Assembly: GCA_019748175.1 (NCBI GenBank)
Contig: JAIEPX010000008.1
Coordinates: forward strand, 372,001-436,000
Direction: 5' to 3'
DNA length: 64,000 nt
Source: Gammaproteobacteria bacterium
GTDB taxonomy: Bacteria > Pseudomonadota > Gammaproteobacteria > JAIEPX01
The position numbers were made by a program, and so were the translations under genes. Shown in pieces: positions 38,061 through 46,944 of this stretch; positions within the stretch are counted from its first letter, which is position 1, and the number at the start of each line of letters is the position of its first letter. The notes under the pieces were generated by a model. The model was not told the DNA's origin. It searched no databases and was given only the letters and a program-made list of their open reading frames with translations.

Positions 38061-38229
38061 GGTGTCACTTCAATTCCCGGAATAACCCCTGAAAAAAATC
38101 GATGAAATTTTTGATTTTGTTTGCTTGGATATAATAAAAACAAAGCTAAGCATTGTGAGAGCTGAAAAGCTACCTTTAACCGATAGTATCTCCCAAAGTG
38201 ACCATTGGCTTGAGTGAGTGAAGGCAACT
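38061..38229 (-). repeat. Direct repeat copy 2: flippase 3' end and flank
   Basis: This is the counterpart of 32513-32680. Most of it is the last 53 codons of the intact flippase gene, plus nine bases beyond the stop. The two copies bracket a 5.4 kb segment carrying the transposase relic and the STAND gene. The rest of the gap 37780-38060 holds a second GGATTTCAAACGCAATTTTT unit (37799-37818) and no gene. Confidence 0.88.
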
Positions 38230-39533
38230 AATGCGCAGGCCGGGATAATAAAGAGCATCATTAGAGAAATCATTTGAATCAAAGGCCATTTCATCGCCAG
38301 TGTTTTTTTCGATACTGCGTAATTCATCAAAAGTTCTATAAGCGAAGCGACAAGACCTGCAATCGCAACTCCAAAAATTCCAAAATGCGGAGCTAATTGA
38401 ACCGATAAAACAACGAGTAAAATTAAACTGCAAACTGAAATCCATATGAGTTGGTGTACTTTATTTTTGTTAAATAAAATACTACACACTACAAAAAGGC
38501 TAATGCCTTGTACCATAAATTTTATTGTGAGCAATAGTGTGATTTTCCATGCATCATGATAAGCATTGCTTGTCAGTAACGTGATAATTTCAGGCGCCCA
38601 CACAATCATATTTGCACCAGCCAGTGCAATCACTATTATGGATGTTAATGATAATTGACGTACCGCATAGAACGCTCTTGTAGACTGCTCATTAAATTTA
38701 GCGAAGATATGAGGACGAATAGAAAAACTGAGTGCATTCACGAACATTAGCATCGCCGAAGCCATGGTGGATCCAACGGTATAAATTCCAGCAAAAAATT
38801 TACCTAGAAGTATCACGATCAAAAGTCGATCAGCTAATGTGTTGAGCGTTGTAAAACTAAAATGTGGAAGTACTTTGATCGAATAAGCTAATACCTCTTT
38901 TATAAGTGTTGAATTCATTGACCACTTAAGCTTTTGGAGATTTGTTATAAAAAATGCGATAAAGCCAATAATGGGCATAATAGCGAAAGCAAGTAGTGCG
39001 CCGTTTAGTGCCCATCCAAATAAACCTATAAAGAGTAGATTCATGACACAATAACTGACAGACATGAAAGTGATTGCAATAGCATAACGGTAGGGTTGGT
39101 GAATCATTCTTAAAAATTCACAGCACATTAAAACGATTCCCATCCCGATGGCATGAGTAATAACCGTCATTATTGTCGTTAAATTAACGTCGGTAGAATG
39201 CCAAGGAATCGGTAAAAAAGAGGTCGCTAGAAGTAAAACGATTCCAGTGAGCACACCTGAAATTAAGCTTAGCCACAATAAGGTCGTCCATAAAATAGCT
39301 ATTTTTTCTGGGTTATTTTTAGCATCGCTGCTGAATCGCTGAGCTGCGCCAAGAAGACCTAGATTAAAAATGGGAGCGCACAGAGTTGCGACAGCGATCA
39401 CAGTTGCGAGTACTCCGAATTGGTTAGGTGTTAAATAATGCGTTTGAAACGGAAGTAGAACAATTTGAATTAAGGCTTGCAATACAATCATGCTGAAATA
39501 AATCAATGTGCTGTTAACAATTTGGCGGTGCAT
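38070..39533 (-). CDS. Polysaccharide flippase, Wzx/MATE-like
   Basis: This 487-residue protein has about 12-14 hydrophobic segments and the oligosaccharide-flippase style N-terminus (LIYFSMIVLQALIQIVLLPF, LTPNQFGVLATV). It probably flips lipid-linked oligosaccharides across the inner membrane. It starts one base after the xseA stop (TAATATG), so it is co-transcribed with xseA, an unusual pairing. No glycosyltransferase cluster is nearby. Its last 53 codons are duplicated at 32.5 kb. The C-terminus may have been altered by that event: the reading frame ends RGYSGN while the other copy reads on in another frame. Confidence 0.87.
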   Translation of the reverse strand: MHRQIVNSTLIYFSMIVLQALIQIVLLPFQTHYLTPNQFGVLATVIAVATLCAPIFNLGLLGAAQRFSSDAKNNPEKIAILWTTLLWLSLISGVLTGIVLLLATSFLPIPWHSTDVNLTTIMTVITHAIGMGIVLMCCEFLRMIHQPYRYAIAITFMSVSYCVMNLLFIGLFGWALNGALLAFAIMPIIGFIAFFITNLQKLKWSMNSTLIKEVLAYSIKVLPHFSFTTLNTLADRLLIVILLGKFFAGIYTVGSTMASAMLMFVNALSFSIRPHIFAKFNEQSTRAFYAVRQLSLTSIIVIALAGANMIVWAPEIITLLTSNAYHDAWKITLLLTIKFMVQGISLFVVCSILFNKNKVHQLIWISVCSLILLVVLSVQLAPHFGIFGVAIAGLVASLIELLMNYAVSKKTLAMKWPLIQMISLMMLFIIPACALVAFTHSSQWSLWEILSVKGSFSALTMLSFVFIISKQTKSKISSIFFRGYSGN

Positions 39534-39534
39534 A

Positions 39535-40905
39535 TTAATTTCCAGCGCTATCTGAAGTCAGTATCGTATTTACGGAGCAATCCAACTGTCCATCCGATAA
39601 CCGAATGCGTATTTGATCGCCGGCTTTTAGACTCTGAGTTGATTTGACGATTTTATTTTGTTGGGTCGCAATCGCATAGCCGCGACCTAAGGTATTCAAC
39701 GGACTCACCGCATTGAGTGCGCGGCTCGAATTTTCTAACTGAAGTTGTTTATTGCAGATTAAATGTTGAATTGAAGTATGAAAGCGATCAGAAAGTGTTT
39801 GACACAAAATTTGCTGAGATTTCAGTGTGTATGAGGGATTTTGTTGTTGCAAACGAGCCTTGATGTGATTCAGTGATTGAATCGATCGGTGAATAATAGT
39901 TTGCCATGATGAGAGTAAGCGTTGCTCTAAATGATCACAATGTTGTGTTCGTTCACGAATAATTTGTCCAGGGTGTTTAAGTCGTTTGCGTAAATGCATA
40001 ACATTTAAATTGGCATGATTTAAAAATGTCCGCCAATTTTGTTGAAGCCTAGATGCATATTGATCTACTTTATGCTGCCATTCTTGTCGATCGGGTGACA
40101 CTAATTCAGCAGCAGCAGTGGGTGTGGCTGCACGTTGATCTGCCACATAATCTGCTATGGTGGTATCAATTTCGTGACCCACGGCGCTCACAATGGGTAT
40201 TGTGCTATCAAAAATTGCACGCGCGACAATTTCTTCGTTAAAAGACCACAGATCTTCGAGTGAACCACCTCCGCGTCCAACAATCAGCACATCACAATCA
40301 GCACGTTTATTCGCTTTTCTGATCGCTTGAACGATTTGAGCGGGTGCTTCGTTTCCTTGCACAGCGGTAGGATAAATAATAATCGGAATCGAGGGAAAAC
40401 GTCTTTTTAATACACTGATAATATCACGGATTGCTGCGCCTGTCGGGGAAGTAACAACACCAATACACGTCGGTAATTTGGGCAAGGATTTTTTATGAGC
40501 GCTATCAAATAATCCTTCAGCGAGCAGTTTTTTCTTGAGTGCTTCAAATGCGCGTTGTAGTGCTCCATTTCCTGCTTCTTCAATTTTCTCAACGATCAAC
40601 TGAAATTCACCGCGACCTTCATACAAACTTACTCGCGCTTGAACGCGAACAAGCAGTCCATTTTCAGGTGTAAAGCTGAGACCACGACTTCGCTGTTTAA
40701 ATAATGCACATCGAACTTGTGCTGTTTCATCTTTGAGCGAGAAATACATATGTCCAGAACTAGGACAGGCCAAATTAGAAATCTCTCCTTCGACCCAAAT
40801 CAGGGAAAAGGTTTCTTCTAAAACAACCTTCGCTAAACGATTAAGCCCAGAAACGCTGTAAATTTCGACATCAGATTCGGACTCTAGGGATTCAGAAAAA
40901 CTCAT
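39535..40905 (-). CDS. xseA: Exodeoxyribonuclease VII large subunit
   Basis: XseA is the catalytic subunit of ExoVII, which degrades single-stranded DNA. It has the OB-fold N-terminus (SLIWVEGEISNLACPSSGHMYFSLKDETAQVRCALF), the nuclease core (LPTCIGVVTSPTGAAIRDI, DVLIVGRGGGSLEDLW, AVGHEIDTTIADYVADQRAATPTAAAE) and the typical end LNTLGRGYAIA. The ATG at 40905 gives 456 residues and the usual N-terminus; an ATG at 40941 would add 12. xseB is not nearby. In relatives guaB lies directly divergent; here about 2.9 kb separates them. Confidence 0.95.
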   Translation of the reverse strand: MSFSESLESESDVEIYSVSGLNRLAKVVLEETFSLIWVEGEISNLACPSSGHMYFSLKDETAQVRCALFKQRSRGLSFTPENGLLVRVQARVSLYEGRGEFQLIVEKIEEAGNGALQRAFEALKKKLLAEGLFDSAHKKSLPKLPTCIGVVTSPTGAAIRDIISVLKRRFPSIPIIIYPTAVQGNEAPAQIVQAIRKANKRADCDVLIVGRGGGSLEDLWSFNEEIVARAIFDSTIPIVSAVGHEIDTTIADYVADQRAATPTAAAELVSPDRQEWQHKVDQYASRLQQNWRTFLNHANLNVMHLRKRLKHPGQIIRERTQHCDHLEQRLLSSWQTIIHRSIQSLNHIKARLQQQNPSYTLKSQQILCQTLSDRFHTSIQHLICNKQLQLENSSRALNAVSPLNTLGRGYAIATQQNKIVKSTQSLKAGDQIRIRLSDGQLDCSVNTILTSDSAGN

Positions 40906-41037
40906 AAAACCAACATTCCTGCATAAAGATTTATCGAGCAATCCTACGGTGGTTAAGCTTCCAAAGTCAACAAACTCAAGCTTGAGTGTTGAAGAACGTC
41001 CTACTGTGGCCCAAAATAGCTCGAGAATTGGTGCTGA

Positions 41038-41364
41038 TTAAGCCAGTATGCCCAAACCTTTAGTAGCTACCAAATTAAGCAACTTCAATGAAGTGCCTCT
41101 TGGGTGCTTATCGCCTTGTTCCCACTGTCGAACTGTCGATAGTGAGGTATTTAAAAATTTAGCGAAAATTGCTTGGCTGACTTTTTCGCGAAGTCGGATA
41201 CGCTTAATTTCTCTTGCAGTTAATTCCCTGATCTGCGGCAAGCATAACGCATCGTATTCTCGCATTGTAGTAGCATCAATAACTCCGGCATCATACAGCC
41301 CTGTCGCCATTTCATGCGCAGTTTCTAACATTCTTTTATTCATTGCCTTCTTTTTGGCCATCAT
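41038..41364 (-). CDS. HigA-type XRE antitoxin
   Basis: This 108-residue protein carries a C-terminal helix-turn-helix (IRLREKVSQAIFAKFLNTSL, STVRQWEQGDKHPRG) typical of antitoxins that follow RelE/HigB-type toxins. The N-terminus is the family's MLETAHEMATGLYDAGVID. Its ATG overlaps the toxin's final TGA (ATGA), and GAGG lies just upstream in the toxin's last codons, so translation was designed to be coupled. It should neutralise the toxin and repress the shared promoter at 41744-41771. The toxin partner is broken. Confidence 0.9.
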   Translation of the reverse strand: MMAKKKAMNKRMLETAHEMATGLYDAGVIDATTMREYDALCLPQIRELTAREIKRIRLREKVSQAIFAKFLNTSLSTVRQWEQGDKHPRGTSLKLLNLVATKGLGILA

Positions 41365-41726
41365 CTCACCTCTAATAATTCCTCGATCTGAATCAATCGA
41401 TTTATTCCTTCGTCCGTAGCATTTAAATAATCTTTGGCTAAACGTTTAAAGATCTGTTTTTCTACAATCCCGATGTTGGATCACTCATTTTTCGCAAATC
41501 CAAAAACAAAAATAGAACGATCACCTCCATTAAAAGCCACTAAGGTACGATAAGCGCCCCGCTTACCTTGCCCAGCACGTGCAACACGCTTTTTGTATAA
41601 ACCACCACCTAAATAAGCGTCGAATAGGCCGTTTGCTATTTCTTGAGCGGCCTTTTTCAACGTTCCATCCGAAATATCCTCGTGTTTGGCCCATTGGCTA
41701 AAACGTTTATGTTTAAAAATCCTCAT
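41361..41726 (-). pseudogene. RelE/HigB-type toxin interrupted by an in-frame TGA
   Basis: From the ATG at 41726 the frame reads MRIFKHKRFSQWAKHEDISD, LGGGLYKKRVARAGQGKRGA and FVFGFAKNE, all typical of the toxin, then meets TGA at 41481-41483. The same frame continues without any shift for 39 more codons (IFKRLAKDYLNATDEGINRL) to a TGA that overlaps the antitoxin ATG. Homologues usually have Arg after KNE, so a CGA-to-TGA change is the simple explanation. The product is a truncated toxin of 81 residues unless readthrough occurs. A GTG start at 41753 is less likely as it lies inside the promoter. Confidence 0.85.
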
Positions 41727-41743
41727 GAAATGCTTAACTCTTA

Positions 41744-41771
41744 ATTGTACCACTTAGTGGTGTGTTGTCAA
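41744..41771 (-). promoter_or_regulatory. Toxin-antitoxin promoter with operator palindrome
   Basis: On the minus strand TTGACA (41766-41771) and TACAAT (41744-41749) are 16 bases apart. The spacer contains the 13-base perfect palindrome ACCACTAAGTGGT (41749-41761), placed where an antitoxin dimer would block RNA polymerase. The toxin ATG is 18 bases downstream of the -10. The gap from here to 42019 shows no further gene. Confidence 0.75.
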
Positions 41772-42019
41772 TACTAGCAGTTGAGATCGTTATTTTACTG
41801 GCTGAGTAAAAGAGAAAATACTCGTGTTTATTTCTAACTCAGCGTTGTTGAGCAGAAGCTCAAGAAAATAATTAGAGGAGTGATCAAGATTAAGTGAGTG
41901 GCGAGTCTAAGATTGATGTATTTTGCCAGTACGAGATAGAGTAGGAATCTCTACTATAATGTTATCTGAGGAGTTGAAATCTTCGAACAAGACTGTTCCT
42001 ATGCATAGGAGAAAATATC

Positions 42020-42226
42020 ATGGTGAATAAGCGGTATGTTGTATTTCAAGTTAAATGGACTCGAATCAATCCTTATTATAACGGTGTTCCAACAGAGTTC
42101 GATGACGAATTAAGTGCAATGAATTACATGAAAAATACTAATACTCATACGATGGGGCAATATATGCTTGTAGATTTTGGGCAACCGGGGAATCATGAAG
42201 GCAAGGCAATTGATATCAACTTCTAA
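42020..42226 (+). CDS. Small hypothetical protein, 68 residues
   Basis: The frame is short but has a good AGGAG site nine bases before the ATG. The family is not recognised. The sequence has aromatic and charged residues (YVVFQVKWTRINPYYNGVP, MGQYMLVDFGQPGNHEGKA), suggesting a small alpha/beta fold. It lies 141 bases upstream of a nuclease-like gene on the same strand, inside the xseA-guaB island. Confidence 0.6.
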   Translation: MVNKRYVVFQVKWTRINPYYNGVPTEFDDELSAMNYMKNTNTHTMGQYMLVDFGQPGNHEGKAIDINF

Positions 42227-42367
42227 TATGCAGTGATATCATAATGAGGCTTTTTAAAATGACAGATGATAAATCATGTCTTTAATAAGTCGATGCCCGA
42301 TTGAAATTAAAAAAAATTAGTTATGTCGTTTTGTATTTTATATAATAGATTTATTGGAGTAAGCATC

Positions 42368-43267
42368 ATGGCTTCAAAAGATGATGAATTAGGGTTCACG
42401 GATAGCTTGGGTAATGAGGTGGAATTTAGCATATCGGCATCAAAAATGTTGCGGGAAAAGGATAGTGGGAGATGGGATTCTTTTCTAAATGATTCAAAAA
42501 TAAAAAAAGCGATTTCGATTGAGAAAGATATTAATAGACCATCTTCTGAAACTAAGCTTATTAAAGCTGCTTTGTTTGAAGTTAGGATTGCCTATGCACT
42601 GTCACAACTTAATTTACCTATCCAATATGAGTATTCAACGAATATGGGCAACACTAAAGTTGACTTCATGCTCAGTAATACTAACAAATGGTTAATTGAG
42701 CTCACTAGTCTTCGGGAGGGTGAAGAAGTAAAAAAAGCAACTCATAAACAGGGCGATACATATTCATTTTTGTCAATGTCTGAACCAGATAAGAATTCAC
42801 CTGAAGTTGTAGATATTATCAGAGCGCAAAGAGCACTCTGTTCGAAGGTTTCTGATAAAAATGGAAACCCTATTAAATTTCCAGAATGTATGTCAAATCA
42901 ATATCACATGATAATCATTGACATGCGCTCTTTTAGCTGGGGAGATCCAGATGTGTGGGATTTTGTAAATATTGCTTATGGGAGTAAATGTTTACTTGAT
43001 GTTGATCAAGGATTTCTTTGTAGGGCGTGGTTGGAAAATAATAGGCGCGAGTGGGTTAAGGGGGTTTTTGAAAAAAATCACCCTGAAGAAAAATGTAAAT
43101 TTATTCGTGAACGTATCCATGCAGTAGGATTCATTGCAGAAAAAGTGTATAATGAGCAAGAATTTCTTAAAGAGTTGAAAATATTTTGGAATCCTCACCT
43201 ATTTGATTCAAAGGAAACATTTCGTTCCATTTTACCCTATGGATTAAAAAATTGTGATGTTATTTAG
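42368..43267 (+). CDS. Hypothetical protein with possible PD-(D/E)XK-like core
   Basis: The ATG at 42368 has GGAG eight bases upstream and gives 299 residues; an ATG at 42323 lacks a site. Around residues 70-113 the pattern resembles a restriction-endonuclease-like fold: Glu71 in a helix (ALFEVRIAYAL), then KVDFML (Asp99) and WLIELTS (Glu111). The usual Lys after the Glu is replaced by Thr, so activity is uncertain. The rest has no recognised domain. It lies among toxin-antitoxin debris between xseA and guaB, which fits a defence or selfish role, by inference. Confidence 0.75.
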   Translation: MASKDDELGFTDSLGNEVEFSISASKMLREKDSGRWDSFLNDSKIKKAISIEKDINRPSSETKLIKAALFEVRIAYALSQLNLPIQYEYSTNMGNTKVDFMLSNTNKWLIELTSLREGEEVKKATHKQGDTYSFLSMSEPDKNSPEVVDIIRAQRALCSKVSDKNGNPIKFPECMSNQYHMIIIDMRSFSWGDPDVWDFVNIAYGSKCLLDVDQGFLCRAWLENNRREWVKGVFEKNHPEEKCKFIRERIHAVGFIAEKVYNEQEFLKELKIFWNPHLFDSKETFRSILPYGLKNCDVI

Positions 43268-43405
43268 TGGCAAAGTACTAAGTCTTGAAGAAGTGGCTTT
43301 TTCAAACAACCAATAACACTAGTGGATCAGCCAATAACTTCCATTGCAATACACATCAAATAATACTATAGCATCTGACCAAAGTGATATTACGGGGAGC
43401 TACCT

Positions 43406-43668
43406 ATGATGGCACATGATTTCAAGTTGCGTGGAATAACAGATCCTGTATTTGCATTGTTAAAAAGAGTATCGGCTAAGCAAAAAATTAGTATCAATAC
43501 TTAATTACAAGGATGATTGAGCAATCATTAGGATATAATTACGAAAATAAGCGGCCAACCTATCATGATCTAGACAGCTTAGTGGGAACATGGTCAAAGA
43601 AAGACGCCACTGAATTCAAGAAAAACACTGTGTTTTTCGAAAAAATTGACAACGAACTTTGGTCATGA
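43406..43668 (+). pseudogene. VapB-like antitoxin, frameshifted
   Basis: A GGGGAG site precedes ATGATG, and the frame reads FKLRGITDPVFALLKRVSAK, QKISINT, then TAA at 43502. Inserting one base there (a lost T) restores LITRMIEQSLGYNYENKRP, TYHDLDSLVGTWSKKDATEF and FFEKIDNELWS, ending at TGA 43666-43668. This is the ribbon-helix-helix antitoxin family usually paired with a VapC PIN toxin. No PIN gene follows, so this is an orphan relic. Confidence 0.8.
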
Positions 43669-43737
43669 ACTCTATACTCTAAATGGGTTATATTTAGTGG
43701 CATTTTAACCTGATTTATGCGATACTATTAAGTTATA

Positions 43738-43809
43738 GGAAGGGGTCAGACCTTTGCTTGATGCGTACTTAGCCTAAGTATGGTTCAAGCAAAGATCTGA
43801 CCCCTTTCC
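43738..43809. repeat. 72-base imperfect palindrome (REP element)
   Basis: The left arm starts GGAAGGGGTCAGACCTTTGC and the right arm ends in its near-complement, giving two arms of about 35 bases with a few mismatches around a two-base centre. The core GGGGTCAGA recurs in the hairpin at 61279-61307. It lies just upstream of guaB, where it may act as a transcript hairpin or is a REP mobilised by a transposase elsewhere. Confidence 0.85.
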
Positions 43810-43836
43810 AAATCAATTGAATTTGTGGGGGTAGCG

Positions 43837-45309
43837 ATGCGAATTTTAGAACAGGCCTTAACATTTGACGATGTGTTGCTGGTGCCTGGTCATTCGACGG
43901 TACTGCCTAAAGATGTAGATCTGAGCACCCGATTGACCACAGGTATTACTCTCAATATCCCTATCGTTTCAGCGGCCATGGACACGGTGACCGAGGCGAA
44001 GCTGGCCATTGCCATCGCTCAAGAAGGGGGCATCGGTATTCTCCATAAGAGCATGTCCATCGAACAGCAAGCTCAAGAAGTCCGTCGAGTGAAAAAGTTT
44101 GAAAGCGGTATTGTCAAAGACCCTATCACCGTATCACCGAATACCACAGTCCAAGAATTATTAGAATTAACGCGTGCGTATAATATTTCAGGAATGCCGG
44201 TTGTTGATGGCGACAAATTAGTCGGAATTATTACCAATCGAGATGTGCGTTTTGCAACCGATTTATCGCAACCTGTTTCATCATTAATGACTCATAAATC
44301 AAAACTCGTCACTGTGCAAGAAGGTGCAAGTCGCGAAGAAATTATTCATCTATTACACAAACATCGCATCGAAAAAATTCTGATTGTAAAAGGTGATTTT
44401 CAATTAGGCGGAATGGTAACCGTTAAAGATATTATGAAAGCAAAAGAAAAACCGCTGGCCTGTAAGGATGAAGCGGGACGTTTACGAGTGGGCGCTGCTG
44501 TTGGAACTCGAAAAGAGACTGACGAACGAGTCGCTGCACTAGTGGAAGTTGGTGTTGATGTTATTGTTGTTGATACTGCGCACGGACATTCACAAGGTGT
44601 TTTAGATCGTGTGAGTTGGATTAAAAAACATTACCCTGATATTCAAGTCATTGGTGGAAATATTGCAACCGCGGATGCGGCTATAGCAATGAAAAAAGCC
44701 GGGGCCGATGCAGTAAAAGTAGGAATTGGACCAGGATCAATTTGCACAACACGAATTATCGCGGGTGTTGGTGTGCCACAAATTTCTGCTATCGCCAATG
44801 TTGCTGAGGCATTAAAACGTTCGGGTTTACCTGTTATCGCTGATGGTGGGATTCGTTATTCCGGTGATTTAAGTAAAGCGATTGCAGCCGGCGCCCACAG
44901 CGTAATGATTGGAAGCATGTTTGCCGGGACTGAAGAAGCGCCCGGTGAAGTGGTATTGTTCCAAGGTCGATCGTATAAATCCTATCGTGGAATGGGTTCA
45001 GTCGGTGCGATGACGGGTGGATTTGGTTCTAGCGATCGATATTTTCAAGACAGTGAAATTGAAATGGAAAAATTAGTGCCTGAAGGAATTGAAGGGCGCG
45101 TTGCATATAAAGGAACCCTCGTTGCAGTCACGCATCAATTAGTCGGCGGACTTCGTGCTAGCATGGGTTACACGGGTTGTCATAATGTTGAAGAGATGCG
45201 CACTAAATCTCAATTTGTTCGAATTACAACAGCAGGTATGCGAGAAAGTCACGTGCATGATGTCGTTATCACTAAAGAGCCTCCCAATTATTCTATCCAA
45301 AATAAATAG
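43837..45309 (+). CDS. guaB: Inosine-5'-monophosphate dehydrogenase
   Basis: GuaB oxidises IMP to XMP with NAD, the rate-limiting step to GMP. It shows [18 protein letters not shown] at the start, two CBS domains (about residues 95-205), the catalytic Cys loop [11 protein letters not shown], and [17 protein letters not shown]. The ATG at 43837 has GGGGG upstream and yields 490 residues; a GTG at 43825 would add four. guaA follows after 11 bases. A possible promoter (TTTAAC/TATTAA, 43704-43731) lies before the REP, so the REP would be in the leader. Confidence 0.98.
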   Translation: MRILEQALTFDDVLLVPGHSTVLPKDVDLSTRLTTGITLNIPIVSAAMDTVTEAKLAIAIAQEGGIGILHKSMSIEQQAQEVRRVKKFESGIVKDPITVSPNTTVQELLELTRAYNISGMPVVDGDKLVGIITNRDVRFATDLSQPVSSLMTHKSKLVTVQEGASREEIIHLLHKHRIEKILIVKGDFQLGGMVTVKDIMKAKEKPLACKDEAGRLRVGAAVGTRKETDERVAALVEVGVDVIVVDTAHGHSQGVLDRVSWIKKHYPDIQVIGGNIATADAAIAMKKAGADAVKVGIGPGSICTTRIIAGVGVPQISAIANVAEALKRSGLPVIADGGIRYSGDLSKAIAAGAHSVMIGSMFAGTEEAPGEVVLFQGRSYKSYRGMGSVGAMTGGFGSSDRYFQDSEIEMEKLVPEGIEGRVAYKGTLVAVTHQLVGGLRASMGYTGCHNVEEMRTKSQFVRITTAGMRESHVHDVVITKEPPNYSIQNK

Positions 45310-45320
45310 GAAAAAGATTC

Positions 45321-46895
45321 GTGGAATTTGATATTCATAGTGAAAGACTTTTAATTCTTGATTTTGGATCACAATATACACAATTAATTGCTCGACGAGT
45401 TCGGGAAATTGGCGTGTATTGTGAAATTATGCCGTTTGATGTTGATCCTCAAATAATAGAAAAATTTCAACCCAAAGGAATTATTTTATCGGGTGGTCCA
45501 GAAACGGTTCTCGAAGAATCCACACCGCGTGCGCCACAATGTGTTTTTGAATTAGGTGTTCCTGTTTTGGGAATTTGTTATGGCATGCAGACGATGGCAG
45601 CACAATTGGGCGGCGAAGTTGAATCGCCTGCGCATCGAGAATTTGGTTACGCACAAGTTCGAACTCGTAAACAGTCTGTTTTGCTTTCTGGAATTGAAGA
45701 TCAAATCCAGGAAAATGATGCATTATTAGATGTGTGGATGAGTCACGGCGATCGCGTGAATGTAACACCGCGAGGATTCATTACCATTGCAGAAACATCT
45801 TCCTGCCCAATTACAGCGATGGAAGATTCAGGGCGACATTTTTATGGGTTACAATTTCATCCAGAAGTCACTCATACTCGACAAGGCCAACGAATATTAA
45901 CGCGTTTTGTGCGAGAAATTTGTGGTTGTGAAGCACTGTGGACGGCCTCGCACATTATTGCTAATAGTATTGAACGCATCCAAAAACAAGTGGGTTCTGA
46001 TCAAGTTATTTTAGGATTATCCGGTGGCGTAGATTCTTCAGTCGTTGCTGCATTATTGCATCGTGCGATTGGTAAGCAGCTAACCTGCGTTTTTGTTGAT
46101 ACTGGATTACTTCGATTGCACGAAGGTGATCAGGTAATGTCCGTTATGCAAAATCATTTTGGTATCAAAGTGATTCGAGTAAATGCTGAAAAACAATTTT
46201 TATCTGAATTAATAGGGCAGGATGACCCTGAAATTAAACGGAAAATTATTGGAAAAGAATTTATTAAGATATTTGAGATAGAGGCCTCAAAAATTGCCGA
46301 TGCGAAATGGCTGGCGCAAGGGACTATTTATCCTGATGTGATTGAGTCTGCTGGTAGCAAAACAGGTAAGTCACACGTTATTAAATCACATCACAATGTG
46401 GGTGGGTTGCCTGATAATATGTCCTTAAGTCTTATTGAGCCTTTGCGTGAATTATTTAAAGACGAAGTGCGAAAATTAGGTTTAGAGCTAGGATTACCTT
46501 ATGATATGGTTTATAGACATCCGTTCCCTGGTCCGGGATTAGGTGTGCGTATTTTAGGCGAAGTAAAAAAAGAATACGCTGATTTACTGCGCCAAGCCGA
46601 TGCCATTTTTATCGAAGAGCTTCACCGAGCCGATTATTATCATAAAGTCAGTCAGGCATTTGCAGTTTTTTTACCCGTGCGTTCTGTGGGTGTAATGGGT
46701 GATGCGCGACGTTATGATTATGTGATTGCACTGCGCGCAGTAGAAACGGTAGATTTTATGACGGCCCATTGGGCGCAATTGCCCCATGAATTATTAGATA
46801 AAGTAGCTCAACGAATTATCAATGAAACCAAAGGTATTTCGCGAGTCGTCTACGATATTTCAGGAAAGCCACCGGCCACTATAGAGTGGGAATAA
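45321..46895 (+). CDS. guaA: GMP synthase (glutamine-hydrolysing)
   Basis: GuaA converts XMP to GMP using glutamine and ATP. The glutamine amidotransferase half has the Cys in LGICYGMQ and the His/Glu in FHPEVTH; the ATP pyrophosphatase half has the P-loop SGGVDSS; and the C-terminal dimerisation domain ends in [14 protein letters not shown]. The start is GTG with AGGAA upstream. The length of 524 residues is standard. It is in an operon with guaB; tadA follows after 49 bases. Confidence 0.98.
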   Translation: MEFDIHSERLLILDFGSQYTQLIARRVREIGVYCEIMPFDVDPQIIEKFQPKGIILSGGPETVLEESTPRAPQCVFELGVPVLGICYGMQTMAAQLGGEVESPAHREFGYAQVRTRKQSVLLSGIEDQIQENDALLDVWMSHGDRVNVTPRGFITIAETSSCPITAMEDSGRHFYGLQFHPEVTHTRQGQRILTRFVREICGCEALWTASHIIANSIERIQKQVGSDQVILGLSGGVDSSVVAALLHRAIGKQLTCVFVDTGLLRLHEGDQVMSVMQNHFGIKVIRVNAEKQFLSELIGQDDPEIKRKIIGKEFIKIFEIEASKIADAKWLAQGTIYPDVIESAGSKTGKSHVIKSHHNVGGLPDNMSLSLIEPLRELFKDEVRKLGLELGLPYDMVYRHPFPGPGLGVRILGEVKKEYADLLRQADAIFIEELHRADYYHKVSQAFAVFLPVRSVGVMGDARRYDYVIALRAVETVDFMTAHWAQLPHELLDKVAQRIINETKGISRVVYDISGKPPATIEWE

Positions 46896-46944
46896 GTGGT
46901 GATGAGATAAAAAGATATTTTTTGTAGATACTTCTGGAGAAGAA

